DNA of 64,000 nucleotides from Streptomyces sp. ISL-98 (GCF_018614055.1 NZ_JAGGPB010000019.1:186001-250000); one strand, 5' to 3'; positions 17,287-25,776 are shown, counted from the stretch's first letter. Numbers and translations are program-made. The notes: generated from the letters alone by a model not told the origin.

Positions 17287-17513
17287 GCGCGCCCACACCG
17301 CGCTCCGGGCGGCTCGTACGCTCGCCGGTCGTTCTGCGCGACAGTCAGTGGTGGTTGGTCAGCGGGGCCGGCTCGATTCTCGCCACCGATCCCACGTTCA
17401 CCGGTCTGCTGGACGGCTTCGCCAAGGCGATGGCCGCTGCCGACCAGGCGGTCGCCGACCTCCGTGCCCGGCAGAGCGAGCCTCCCGCTCCCGACACAGG
17501 GGGGCAGCGATGA
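17283..17513 (+). CDS. Small element protein
   Basis: The 76-residue protein starts at ATG 17283, overlapping the coupling protein stop, and its own stop overlaps the next start at 17510 (ATGA both times), so it is translationally coupled on both sides. It has an N-terminal VRSPVVLRDSQWWLVSGAGS strand region and a helix (FAKAMAAADQAVADLRARQ), ending in a short Pro-rich GGQR tail. Function unknown; position suggests a transfer accessory. Confidence 0.75.
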   Translation: MSAPTPRSGRLVRSPVVLRDSQWWLVSGAGSILATDPTFTGLLDGFAKAMAAADQAVADLRARQSEPPAPDTGGQR

Positions 17514-18682
17514 ACCCGCTGCTGGGTGCCGAGCAGGCGGTACTCGGCTCCGTGCTACTCGACCCGGGCCAGCTCTCGCATCTTGACTGGCTCGCGCCGG
17601 ATCACTTCTACCGGCCGGTCCACCAAGCGCTGTTCGCCGCACTGCGCAAGCTCCAAAACGACGGCCACCCCGCGTTGGCAGCCGAGAAGTCCGTACCGCT
17701 GTCATGGGTGACCGATGCGGTCGACGAGGCCAGCCTCCACGTACGGGGGCTGACCGCGGTGTACGCCCACACCCTGATCTCGGCCTGCCCGCGTCCCGCA
17801 CACGCTCCGGTGTACGGCCGCATGGTGCTGGAGGGCGCGATCCATCGCAGCATCACGGAACACGCGATCCGCCTTCACCAAGCGGCTCGCGCCGACGCCC
17901 TGCAGGGCGAGGTCGAGGGAGCCCTGCACTATGCGGACGTTCTGACCGGGGTGCTCAGCGATCTCGCACGGCGTTGGGGAACCGAACCTCGCCCGGTCGC
18001 GCCTGCTACTCCGCCGGCCACCGCCCCGGCCGCCCCGCCGCCGGTCCGGGCAGACCAGGTCGCCGAGGACGAGCGGTTCCTTCTAGCCGTCCTGGCTGAG
18101 CAGCCGAGCGCCATGGACGAGGTGGTGGGCTGGCTTCGGCCGGGCGACTTCGCCGACCCGGCCCACGGGCAGCTCTACCGCTGCCTCGGCGCGCTGCACC
18201 ACCGGGGGGAGCCCCTCGACCGGATCACCCTGCTCTGGGAAGCCCAGCGGCGCGGGCTTCTGGCCGACGGCACACTGTCCGGCGACCAGCTCACCGCCAT
18301 CTGCGACGGCGTCGGCCCCGGCAGCGCCGAATGGCTTGGCGAGCAGGTCATGCGTTTCTCGGTCACCCGCACCGCATCCACCTCCGCGCGTGCCATCCGG
18401 TCCTTGGCGGAGAACGAGGCCCTGGCCCCCGGGCGACTCATCAATCACGCCCTGCATGCGCTCGGCCCACTCGACGAAGTGCGCACCCGCTGGCAGACCG
18501 CGAACGGCCGCCAGGCTCCGACGCCGACGGCTCCAGTCCCTTCACCAGACAGGCCCCCCGCTGCGCGGGTGCACGCCGCCCTCGCCCGCAGCACCCCTCG
18601 CCCGGTCTCGCCGCCCTTGGCGCGGCCCGGTTCTGCACCCACCCCGGCCGCCGCGCGACCGCCCTCGCGCGGCCACAGCTGA
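17510..18682 (+). CDS. Protein with two DnaB N-terminal-type domains and no helicase domain
   Basis: The 390-residue protein has a first DnaB-N-like domain at residues about 3-110 (LLGAEQAVLGSVLLDPGQLS, DHFYRPVHQALFAAL). After an Ala/Pro linker comes a second at about 185-290 (EDERFLLAVLAEQPSAMDEV, GDFADPAHGQLYRCLGAL). In replicative helicases this domain forms the collar that binds primase and loader. Here no RecA-like motor follows, so it cannot unwind DNA alone. The C-terminus is a roughly 40-residue tail with RVHAALARST and a final SRGHS. It could bridge the DnaC-like loader or host DnaB to the element. ATG at 17510 has GGGGGCAG upstream. Confidence 0.85.
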   Translation: MNPLLGAEQAVLGSVLLDPGQLSHLDWLAPDHFYRPVHQALFAALRKLQNDGHPALAAEKSVPLSWVTDAVDEASLHVRGLTAVYAHTLISACPRPAHAPVYGRMVLEGAIHRSITEHAIRLHQAARADALQGEVEGALHYADVLTGVLSDLARRWGTEPRPVAPATPPATAPAAPPPVRADQVAEDERFLLAVLAEQPSAMDEVVGWLRPGDFADPAHGQLYRCLGALHHRGEPLDRITLLWEAQRRGLLADGTLSGDQLTAICDGVGPGSAEWLGEQVMRFSVTRTASTSARAIRSLAENEALAPGRLINHALHALGPLDEVRTRWQTANGRQAPTPTAPVPSPDRPPAARVHAALARSTPRPVSPPLARPGSAPTPAAARPPSRGHS

Positions 18683-18729
18683 ACCTACCCCCCACAGTCC
18701 GTCGCTCCTCCTCTCCACTGGACTTCACC

Positions 18730-19314
18730 GTGAACAGCAACCCCCTCTCCGACGCCCTGGCCATGCGTGCCACGGCCTCGGCCTTCGATGCCCACCGCGG
18801 CAAGCTCCCGGTACCCGGAGGCCCCCACCGCTCGCCCGACAGCGTCGCCGTCGCCAGGCAGATCTCCGAACTCGGCAAGATGATCACCGACCTGGGCGAC
18901 GAGGTTCTCTTCCGTGCCACCGACCAGGACCGGGAGGTCCACACTGCCCGGGTCATCACCAGCTTCGCCGCCACTGTGCGACCTGCTGGCGAGGCGGCAG
19001 CCGCCCTCGGGGCAGTGGCCCACCAGCTCTCCTTCCTGGACCAGACCGAGCACCTCCGCGACCAGCCCGACGCCCGGGATGCTCGGGAGGCTGCGGTGCG
19101 GGTGATGGACGACGTCCTCGGTACGGCGGAGGTGGCCCTACGTGAAGCGGCCGACTCCCTGCACGCCGCGTCGGCGACGGTGTCGCCTCCGTCCGTACGA
19201 CTCCAGGCTGCCCGCAGCCGGTCCACGACCGCGGCTCCCGCTCCCGGGCCTCTGCCCCCGGCTGGCGCCCTGGCGGCGGCAGCACCCCAGGACCGGATCG
19301 CGCGGAGCCGGTGA
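18730..19314 (+). CDS. Helical element protein with shared C-terminal tail
   Basis: The 194-residue protein is mainly helical (PDSVAVARQISELGKMITDL; LGAVAHQLSFLDQTEHL; EVALREAADSLHAASA), compatible with a coiled-coil bundle. The final 38 residues begin RLQAARSRST and end RIARSR, closely matching the tail of the RelE-like protein at 21301. GTG at 18730 is the first start after the DnaB-N protein gene; no strong ribosome site is seen. Family not recognised. Confidence 0.78.
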   Translation: MNSNPLSDALAMRATASAFDAHRGKLPVPGGPHRSPDSVAVARQISELGKMITDLGDEVLFRATDQDREVHTARVITSFAATVRPAGEAAAALGAVAHQLSFLDQTEHLRDQPDARDAREAAVRVMDDVLGTAEVALREAADSLHAASATVSPPSVRLQAARSRSTTAAPAPGPLPPAGALAAAAPQDRIARSR

Positions 19315-19315
19315 C

Positions 19316-20516
19316 ATGCAGACCACCACCGCGCGACCGCCGTTGATCGGCTCGCTCTGCTCGGGGTACGGCGGACTGGACCTCGGAGTGCAGTCCGCCC
19401 TCGGCGGCACGCTGGCCTGGCACGCCGAGGTGAATCCGGACGCCTCGCGCATCCTGGCCCGGCACTGGCCCGGGGTGCCCAACCTGGGCGACATCACGAC
19501 CGTCGACTGGTCCCCCGTCCCCGGGGTGTGCGTCCTGACGGCGGGCTTCCCCTGTCAAAGACGTCTCGGTCGCCGGCCGACGGGCCGGACTCAACTCCCA
19601 GACCCGCTCCGGGCTGTGGCTGCACGTCGCCCGTGCGGTCGAGGCCCTCCGACCCTGTTTGGTGGTGATCGAGAATGTGCGCGGCCTCCTCACCTCTCCC
19701 GCCGGTTCCCCTGGCGACGTGGAATTCTGCCCGTGGTGTCTGGGAGACACCCCAGGTCAGCCTCCTCTGCGGGCACTCGGTGCCGTACTCGGATCCCTGG
19801 CTGACCTCCGGTACGACGCACGGTGGCTCGTGCTTCGCGCCTCCGATATCGGAGCTCCGCACCGCCGCGAGCGCACCTTCCTCGTCGCCTGGCCCGCCGA
19901 ACACTCTGCTCAAGACGCCGACCAGCAACATCGGCAAGAACGGCGGCTCGCAACACCCCTCCAAGAGGAAGAGCGGGGGCCACGGCCCGAACTTGGCCGA
20001 CGAGGTGGAGTGGCTCCTTCTGCCGACCCCGAAGGCGTCGGACGGGATCAAGGGCTCGCCCAACCAGCGGCACGGCAACGGGGACATGACATTGCCGAGT
20101 GCGGCGGCGTCGCTGCTGCCCACACCGCGGGCCAGCGACACGGGCACCCCGGGCCGCCGCCCGGGCAAGGGGTGGCGCCCTCCCTTGTCAGCGGTGGTCC
20201 TGCCGCTCTGGACGGATTCGGCTCTGGGAGCCGGGGAGCAGACCGGCGATGGGGTGCATACGAAGCCGCCATCACCCGATGGGAGATGCTCACCCGTCCC
20301 GCGCCGCCGCCCACCGACGCGGCCGGACGGCTCCGTGCCGACTTCGTGGAGTGGATGCAGGGCCTGGAGCCCGGCTGGGTCACCGCCACTCCGGGGCTCG
20401 GCCGACCGGCTCAGCTCACCGCGCTCGGCAACGGCGTTGTGCCTCAACAGGCCATCCGAGCAGTGCAGTTGCTGGCCCCGCCCTTCCCGCGTTGCCCCCG
20501 CTGCACGGCGGCGTAG
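19316..20516 (+). pseudogene. DNA cytosine-5 methyltransferase, broken by three frameshifts
   Basis: The C5-methyltransferase motifs are present but in different frames. Frame 1 from ATG 19316: motif I LCSGYGGLDLG and motif IV GFPCQ. After one extra A in the run 19557-19559: DVSVAGRRAG, motif VI IENVRGL and motif VIII HRRERTF. From about 19895 a third frame with over 90% G/C at third positions encodes a target-recognition region (WLLLPTPKASDG, LLPTPRASDTG). From about 20255 the second frame returns with RWGAYEAAITRWE and motif X ALGNGVVPQQA. An intact protein would be about 400 residues. Such methyltransferases protect mobile elements from host restriction; this copy should be inactive. Confidence 0.88.
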
Positions 20517-20538
20517 CGCCTCACTACCGGGATTTCCC

Positions 20539-20572
20539 GGCCTGACCAAATCGCGGATTCTCCGGATCCTCT
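20539..20572 (+). repeat. Copy 2 of a 34-bp imperfect direct repeat
   Basis: The core CCAAATCGCGGATTCTCCGG then ATCCTCT matches 13200-13233. It lies between the methyltransferase stop and the DUF4913 gene, 38 bases before that start. Both copies precede a gene, so a regulatory or recombination role is possible. Confidence 0.6.
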
Positions 20573-20609
20573 TCCCCATGTCGCCCTCCCACAGATGGAG
20601 CACGCCCCC

Positions 20610-21215
20610 ATGTCCGACACCAGCAAGACCGCCCCCGACCCCGAGCCGTTCCGCGTCCCCGACGGGGATCTCGACGACCTCGCCAGCACCCTCGCCAAGA
20701 CCATGGCCGAGGTCAGGCAGCACGGCGTCATCCTCGACCGCCTAGGCTCCGAGCCCGCTCCCGTGCCCGCTGCACCCCAGCCGACTGACGATGTTCCGGC
20801 CGCAGAGGCAACCGACTCCGAGCAGGCAGATGGCCCCACGTCGGTGTTCATCCTCGCCTTGGGCGGCGAGGCGTACGCCGTCGAACTCGCCGCACTCAGC
20901 GACTGGGTGAACTACCTCTTCCTGCCGGTGTACGGCCGAGAGATCAGCACGACTCGCCCGTGGTGCGCACAGTGGCACGAACACCCCGAGGCCGTCGCCC
21001 GGCTGCACGCCCTCTGGCTCGCGTGGCAGCAGCTCACTGATGCCGAGGCCGGCCTGTCCGGTCCTTCGACGTGGCACCGCGACCACCTGGACCAGGCGCT
21101 GGTGCACCTCCGTGCTCCCGACGGACCCTTCGCCGCGTGCACGACGAGCCCTACCCGGCCTAACCACCGTGTGCTGGCCACCCCCGCACCCGAGCAGTTG
21201 GGGCTGGCGGCATGA
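20610..21215 (+). CDS. DUF4913 domain protein
   Basis: The 201-residue protein has an acidic, disordered first 85 residues and then a compact domain (about 88-165) with LSDWVNYLFLPVYGREISTT and WCAQWHEHPEAVARLHALWL, the signature of DUF4913. This family is common in Streptomyces integrative elements and plasmids and has no assigned biochemical role. ATG at 20610 is preferred to the one at 20595 because GGAG lies nine bases upstream. The stop overlaps the next start. Confidence 0.85.
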   Translation: MSDTSKTAPDPEPFRVPDGDLDDLASTLAKTMAEVRQHGVILDRLGSEPAPVPAAPQPTDDVPAAEATDSEQADGPTSVFILALGGEAYAVELAALSDWVNYLFLPVYGREISTTRPWCAQWHEHPEAVARLHALWLAWQQLTDAEAGLSGPSTWHRDHLDQALVHLRAPDGPFAACTTSPTRPNHRVLATPAPEQLGLAA

Positions 21216-21304
21216 GCGGCGAACTCGACTTCCGTCTCCATGAATTCGAGCCCGCCGACGCGGACTCCGACGCCCAGCGACCGAGTCCTCGGAGGTCGAT
21301 GTGA
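21212..21304 (+). CDS. Thirty-residue acidic micro-protein between DUF4913 and RelE-like genes
   Basis: ATG at 21212 overlaps the DUF4913 stop (ATGA) and the frame closes at TGA 21302-21304, overlapping the RelE-like GTG at 21301. The peptide runs MSGELDFRLHEFEPADADSD then AQRPSPRRSM. An acidic N-terminus could mimic the C-terminal neutralising segment of an antitoxin, but it could equally be a coupling leader that keeps ribosomes in register. No family recognised. Confidence 0.5.
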   Translation: MSGELDFRLHEFEPADADSDAQRPSPRRSM

Positions 21305-21777
21305 GCCGCGCCCGCTTCGCCTTCGCCGCACATCCAGACGCCATCGCGGATCTGCGGGAACTTCCCGACGAGGTACGCGACTTGGCACTGCTTGAGCTGC
21401 AGAACCTGGTCCACGGGAGCGACGACTGCCTGCCCCTGAAAGGCCGCCTCGCGGGCTTCCACAAGGTCTACGTCGACCCGTCCGTCTCCTACCGGTTGGT
21501 CATTCAGTTCCGCCCGGCCCCGCCTACCTCGAACCACAAACGCGAGATCTATCTCGTCGCCGCCGGTAGTCGGAAGGACTACGCGGTCTACCGCTCGGCC
21601 CACCTTCGCACCGGCCCTCGCCAGGACCCCGAGACAGCCTCCGCCACCGAGGCGCGCGTGCAGGCCGCTCGGTCCCGCTCTCCCCGTGCGGGCGACCAGC
21701 CGACCGCTGTCCCGGCAACTCCTCCAGCAGCAGCCCAGCCCACTGCCTCCGCCTCCCGAAAGGCTCCCCAACGATGA
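21301..21777 (+). CDS. RelE/ParE-like protein with a C-terminal extension
   Basis: The 158-residue protein has a RelE-fold first 100 residues: helices FAAHPDAIADLRELPDEVRD and LALLELQNLVHGS, then strands KGRLAGFHKVYVD, SYRLVIQF and KREIYLVAAGSRKDYAVYRS. RelE toxins cleave mRNA in the ribosome and ParE toxins target gyrase; the C-terminal basic and Tyr residues of RelE are partly present (RKDYAVY). No standard antitoxin gene is adjacent. A 40-residue tail (RVQAARSRSP to RKAPQR), longer than usual for the family, matches tails of other element proteins. It may be a toxin, or a RelE-fold protein reused for transfer. Confidence 0.82.
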   Translation: MSRARFAFAAHPDAIADLRELPDEVRDLALLELQNLVHGSDDCLPLKGRLAGFHKVYVDPSVSYRLVIQFRPAPPTSNHKREIYLVAAGSRKDYAVYRSAHLRTGPRQDPETASATEARVQAARSRSPRAGDQPTAVPATPPAAAQPTASASRKAPQR

Positions 21778-22442
21778 CCGCCAACCGCGCCCCTCTGGCC
21801 CGTACCGAACTCGCCAGCCTCCTCAGCGATGCCGCGCAGAGCGTCTCCGGGGTCCTCACCGCCCAGTACCCGACGGCCGCCAGCCGCTCCTACCTGCACC
21901 CCGTGCTGGGCGCGCTGTCCGCCGGGCCCCGGGTGGTCTGCGAGTTGAACGACCGGCTCGAAGGGTTCGTGGCCGACGAGCCGCTCCCCGCCACGCCGGC
22001 AGGTCTCTTCACTCTGGCCTCCTACGCCTCCGCTCTGGGATGGCTCACCGAGTCCCTCGCCGAGCTGACCACCTCGGTCGACCAGATCTGCACGCGCGTG
22101 GGCATCCCCACGGAGCCGCCGGACCCGGCCTTCGCCGCGCTCGCCAGCGTGGAGCAGGACAGCGAGTTCGACTTCGCCTTCAGTGCGCTGGAGTTGGCGG
22201 CGATTGGCACCGCCTCCGAGGCCGCCGGTCTCGCGCCGGGCGACTACGTCAAGGTGCTCTCTGAGTCCCTGCTCGCAGCCTCCCGGATCACTGACGCCTG
22301 CATGGAGATCTCCAGCGGCCTCCTCGAAGACGCCGCGTACGTCCTCGGCGAGGCGACCGACCACGTCTCGATCGGCGACGGCCCCGACAGCCTGCCCACC
22401 CTGGTCCGTTCGCTGCTCGCCCGGATGGAGGCGGCCGAATGA
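21774..22442 (+). CDS. Element protein of unknown function
   Basis: The 222-residue protein is predicted helical, with an N-terminal ARTELASLLSDAAQSVSGVL segment and acidic later helices (GDYVKVLSESLLAASRITDA). It lacks the basic tail seen in its neighbours. ATG at 21774 overlaps the RelE-like stop, and its stop overlaps the start of the next gene, so it is coupled on both sides. No family recognised. Confidence 0.8.
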   Translation: MTANRAPLARTELASLLSDAAQSVSGVLTAQYPTAASRSYLHPVLGALSAGPRVVCELNDRLEGFVADEPLPATPAGLFTLASYASALGWLTESLAELTTSVDQICTRVGIPTEPPDPAFAALASVEQDSEFDFAFSALELAAIGTASEAAGLAPGDYVKVLSESLLAASRITDACMEISSGLLEDAAYVLGEATDHVSIGDGPDSLPTLVRSLLARMEAAE

Positions 22443-23266
22443 ACCCGCACGACGCGGCCAAGAGGCCCGGTGCCCACCTGGTCGCCGAGGAGTTCGGCGT
22501 TGAGGACCCATGGGCGCTGAGCGACAACCGCCCGCTGCGCGACCCGCTCGACCTGGTCGGCAGGATGGTCGCCGAGGCCGCCCGTGATGTCGACGAGCTG
22601 CACGGCGAACTGACCCGCGCCGCCCAGTCCGCCATCCACCTGCTTGCGCCCATTGCCCAGGGCGATCACGCGAGCATGCGCGGCTGGTACGGCGTCCTGC
22701 GGACCACCGGCCCGCAGATCGAACTGCTAGTCGCTCGCCGGGGCGCGGCCTACGAGCAGCTCACCCGGTCCATATCCACCTTCCGTCGCCTCTTGCCTGA
22801 ACAGGACGCTGCGCGGCCCTCGAAGGCGGCGACTCCCGACCTGGGCAAGGAACAGGGCCCTGGCCGGGGCGATGACTGGGCCATCTCGGGTGATCGCCAG
22901 CTCGGAGCCCTCGAAGCCGTCGAGGCCGGCGGACTGCGATTCCACCAGAGCGGGGGCTACGGCTACATCTATCTCTCCGACGGGCGTGGCCAGCGCCCCA
23001 ACCCGGAGGTCTGGCCCGAAACCGTCCAGCGGCTGGTCGCCGACGGGCTACTGGACCAGGACGCGAGCGAGGGACTGTACCGGCCTGGACAGCTCCTGTC
23101 GCTCACGCCGCAGGGTGAGAACGCCCTTCGAGATGCACGTACGGCCACGCCGCGCGTATCCGCCGCCCTCAGCCGCAGCAACTCTGCGGCGATCTCCGGC
23201 GCCGCCGCCGATCCAGCTGTCGCACCCGCAACAAGCGCGGCCGCCAAGCCTTCCCGGTCCCGCTGA
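22439..23266 (+). CDS. Element protein with possible winged-helix domain and shared tail
   Basis: The 275-residue protein has a helical N-terminal half (residues about 38-125). A compact domain follows at about 150-235 (ETVQRLVADGLLDQDASEGL, RPGQLLSLTPQGENALRDAR) that reads like a winged helix, the last part being a typical recognition wing and C-terminal helix. The last 37 residues (RVSAALSRSN to KPSRSR) belong to the shared tail. ATG at 22439 overlaps the previous stop. Function unknown, perhaps DNA binding. Confidence 0.78.
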   Translation: MNPHDAAKRPGAHLVAEEFGVEDPWALSDNRPLRDPLDLVGRMVAEAARDVDELHGELTRAAQSAIHLLAPIAQGDHASMRGWYGVLRTTGPQIELLVARRGAAYEQLTRSISTFRRLLPEQDAARPSKAATPDLGKEQGPGRGDDWAISGDRQLGALEAVEAGGLRFHQSGGYGYIYLSDGRGQRPNPEVWPETVQRLVADGLLDQDASEGLYRPGQLLSLTPQGENALRDARTATPRVSAALSRSNSAAISGAAADPAVAPATSAAAKPSRSR

Positions 23267-23288
23267 TTCCCCAGAAAGGACGTCCTCC

Positions 23289-23831
23289 ATGTCCACCACG
23301 TTTTATACCCGCCGCCTGGTCGAGCACCGGTACGGCCGCCCGCTGGAGGAACTGCAGCGCGGCAACGCCTCCGGTCGCTCCGACGACCCTGTCCTGCCCA
23401 TCCTGCTGCGACGGCTCGGCGGCCTCGCCCAGACTGACGCCGATGCCCGATCTGCCCGCCGTCACCTCGACGCGGCCTGGCAGCGATGCCGTTCCGGCGA
23501 GCACGTCCTCGACGATCTCGTGCTGCTCTACGCGACCGAAGTCGTCGACCTCGAACGCCAGGAGCAGACCGAGGCGGAAGCGGTTTGGGACCTGCTGGAT
23601 GTCCGCCTCCTGCTGGACCGCCCATCCGCGCAGCGGCCCCCGGCCCACCGAGCTGCCCCTGCTCCTGCCGATCAGGACCTGCTGGCCATCGCCCGCGAGG
23701 TCGCCGCCGGTCTGCAACGCATCAACCGCGAGGCACTGCGCCGGGGCCTGCGCGACCGCGGCATCCACGTCAGCAACCGCCGCCTCGGTGAGGTGCTCCA
23801 GAGGCTCCGCGCCGAGAACACCTCCCACTGA
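23289..23831 (+). CDS. Element protein of unknown function
   Basis: The 180-residue protein starts at ATG 23289 behind AAAGGA. Residues 1-100 are helical (RRLGGLAQTDADARSARRHL). A Pro/Ala linker leads to a C-terminal domain (about 125-180) reading DLLAIAREVAAGLQRINREA and RDRGIHVSNRRLGEVLQRL, which looks like a helix-turn-helix of the kind that tests for a recognition site. No basic tail is present. A DNA-binding role is inferred only from that shape. Confidence 0.78.
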   Translation: MSTTFYTRRLVEHRYGRPLEELQRGNASGRSDDPVLPILLRRLGGLAQTDADARSARRHLDAAWQRCRSGEHVLDDLVLLYATEVVDLERQEQTEAEAVWDLLDVRLLLDRPSAQRPPAHRAAPAPADQDLLAIAREVAAGLQRINREALRRGLRDRGIHVSNRRLGEVLQRLRAENTSH

Positions 23832-23887
23832 CCACTCGGCCTCACCACACAGCTGGAAAGCCCTCTTTCCTTACCGGAGTTCGCCCC

Positions 23888-24732
23888 ATGACCACCCCCA
23901 TACAGCCCTCCGCCTTCTCCATCGGCTCGGTCGATGCCCAGCGTGTCGAGGACGCGTTTTCCCTCATAGCACCGAAGTGGACCACCTGGTCGGCGCAGAC
24001 CCTGGCACAGCAGGGCCACCCCTTGCGTGTGCGTGACGTCGCCGCCAGGCTCCCCTTCGTCAGCGAGCAGCTCGTCGGCAAGCGGCTGGCCCAGATGCAC
24101 GCTGATGGGCTGGTCACCCGAGCCGACGACCGCCACGGGGCTCCGTACCAGCTCAGCGCGTTCGGCGAGTCGCTGTCTTCGGTGCACCGCACCTTGTCGG
24201 ACTGGTCTCAGAGCAACCTGTCGCTCGGCGGCAAGGTGGCCGGTGCCGAACGTGTCGAGGACGCCGTGCGGCGTCTGCACCTTCGGCATTCGACCGCCGT
24301 GATCCAGGTCCTGGACGCGGGCGGCCCCACACGGTTCGTCCACAGCGCTGAGGAGGCTGGCCTGGACAACGGCTTCACCCGGCAGCGACTCAACCGGCTT
24401 CAGGTCGACGGCCTTTCGCCCGTACCGGACCGCGCCACGGCGACCCCTACGTCCTGACCGACGCCGGGCGGGCGCTGGGCCCTGTCTACGCGGCCGTCGA
24501 GCACTGGAGTAACCCCGCCGCCACCCGGAGGCACTCCTCGCCCCCGACCGCCGTCACGGCGGCCACCCGGACCCACGCCGGCGTCCCGCTGGGGTCGGAT
24601 GGCATCCGAACCGCAGCGGCCCTGCGCCGGAGCACCGCCGCACCGAGCGCCCTCTTCAGCCACGCACCGCAGCCGCAACCGCGGGTGCCGGCGGCCGTCA
24701 CCGCCCAGTCGGCCCCCTCTCGGGGCCGGTGA
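23888..24732 (+). pseudogene. Tandem HxlR-like winged-helix protein, frameshifted
   Basis: A first frame from ATG 23888 encodes two related winged-helix repeats. Repeat 1 ends DGLVTRADDRHGAPYQLSAF and continues to VHRTLSDW. In repeat 2 the frame is lost after LQVDGL near 24413-24417, reading to a premature stop at 24457. In the frame offset by one missing base, ARTGPRHGDPYVLTDAGRAL and VYAAVEHW follow, exactly paralleling repeat 1. It then runs through a tail with IRTAAALRRST to SAPSRGR and stops at 24732. The intact product would be about 281 residues, a double HxlR/MarR-type DNA-binding protein. The lesion removes the second wing and the shared tail. Confidence 0.82.
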
Positions 24733-24853
24733 TCCGCGTGGCGCTGAGAGCCAGCCGCGTGTCCCCGTTGCCACGGCGCCCGCGTGCAATCGAGCAGCCC
24801 GTTCCGCTGCGCACGCGGGCGCGTTCCCCTCCTATGCCCCCGGAGCCTCGACT

Positions 24854-25465
24854 ATGAGCATCCAGCATCCCTACCAAGAGGTACTCGTCAGCCCCGTGTA
24901 CCTGGCTGGCTCCAACGGGACCGGAGACGCTGGCTTCGCCCCCGTCGCCCACTGGCCGCACCACCATCTCGACGAGGGGCCCTGCCAGCTCCTCGTTACC
25001 TCGCCCGACCAGCGGATTCGTATCGGCTGGTTCGGCGACGACTTCGACCTGTGGAAGATCACCGCAGCCGAGGACGCCGTCTCCGCAACCCGCTGGACGG
25101 CAACGTTCAACCATGTCACCCCGGCCGAGATCGTCGCCGGTCTCACCACCGCTCTGGCCCACGACTACGCCGAAGCCGACGCCACCGACGGCAACGGGCG
25201 CTTTCTGACGAGCCCGTCGTTGTACTGGGCCGACGCCGTCCGGCCGCTGACCGATGCTGGATGGACGCGTGGCGCGGCCGAGCGTGGCACCGTCGAGATC
25301 ATCGCCCCTGACGGACAAGCAGGCGTCCTGATCGACAACCGTCTCTCTGACTGGGACAACGAAACCGTCACGCTGTGGGCCGGTCCACCGGGCTGGGGCA
25401 CGCGCGCGGAGGCGGTCTTCACAGCCCGCACCCCGTCCCACTTGATCGCCGCGCAGCCGCCATGA
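24854..25465 (+). CDS. DUF317 domain protein
   Basis: The 203-residue protein matches the Streptomyces DUF317 family: VYLAGSNGTGDAGFAPVAHW, a His-rich WPHHHLDEGPCQLLVTSPDQ segment, RIRIGWFGDD and the TPAEIVAGLTTAL helix. A second half-repeat follows from about residue 118. DUF317 proteins are abundant in Streptomyces elements; their activity is unknown. ATG at 24854 is the best start in frame. The stop overlaps the next start (ATGA at 25462). Confidence 0.9.
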   Translation: MSIQHPYQEVLVSPVYLAGSNGTGDAGFAPVAHWPHHHLDEGPCQLLVTSPDQRIRIGWFGDDFDLWKITAAEDAVSATRWTATFNHVTPAEIVAGLTTALAHDYAEADATDGNGRFLTSPSLYWADAVRPLTDAGWTRGAAERGTVEIIAPDGQAGVLIDNRLSDWDNETVTLWAGPPGWGTRAEAVFTARTPSHLIAAQPP

Positions 25466-25776
25466 CCGATTCAGCCCCGGTGATCCGTGAGCGGCATCAG
25501 CTCGATCGCAAGGTTGAGCACCTGGTCACGCTCACCCCCGTCGGCCCAGCCACACCCCAGATCTCTCGGGCTCCGACCCCACTCGACGTGCGCCGCACCG
25601 CTGTCACCCAGGCCGTCCACCGCGCCGCACGCGCCCCGCAGACAGCCGCCGACCTCCGGGTCATGGCCGCCCGCAGCCGCACGGCGTTTGCGGCACAGAG
25701 CCGGTCGAGCAATTCCGCGCACACTCTCGGGGCCAGGCCGCTGGCCAGCCCGTCGGCCCCACGCCACAGCCGCTGA
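25462..25776 (+). CDS. Small basic element protein with shared tail
   Basis: The 104-residue protein starts at ATG 25462 overlapping the DUF317 stop. It is basic and mostly disordered apart from a helix (VRRTAVTQAVHRAARAPQTA). The last 39 residues (RVMAARSRTA to APRHSR) match the shared tail, so over a third of the protein is tail. No family recognised. It may be a minimal carrier of the tail. Confidence 0.7.
   Translation: MTDSAPVIRERHQLDRKVEHLVTLTPVGPATPQISRAPTPLDVRRTAVTQAVHRAARAPQTAADLRVMAARSRTAFAAQSRSSNSAHTLGARPLASPSAPRHSR

Noticed and set aside
19560..20516. Methyltransferase as a single uninterrupted second frame
   Set aside because: The frame is open, but between about 19895 and 20255 its third positions are only about half G/C while another frame exceeds 90% and encodes the recognisable LLPTP region.
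21346..21370. Third copy of the 34-bp repeat (ATCGCGGATCTGCGG)
   Set aside because: The match is short, lies inside the RelE-like coding sequence, and is explained by the encoded residues.
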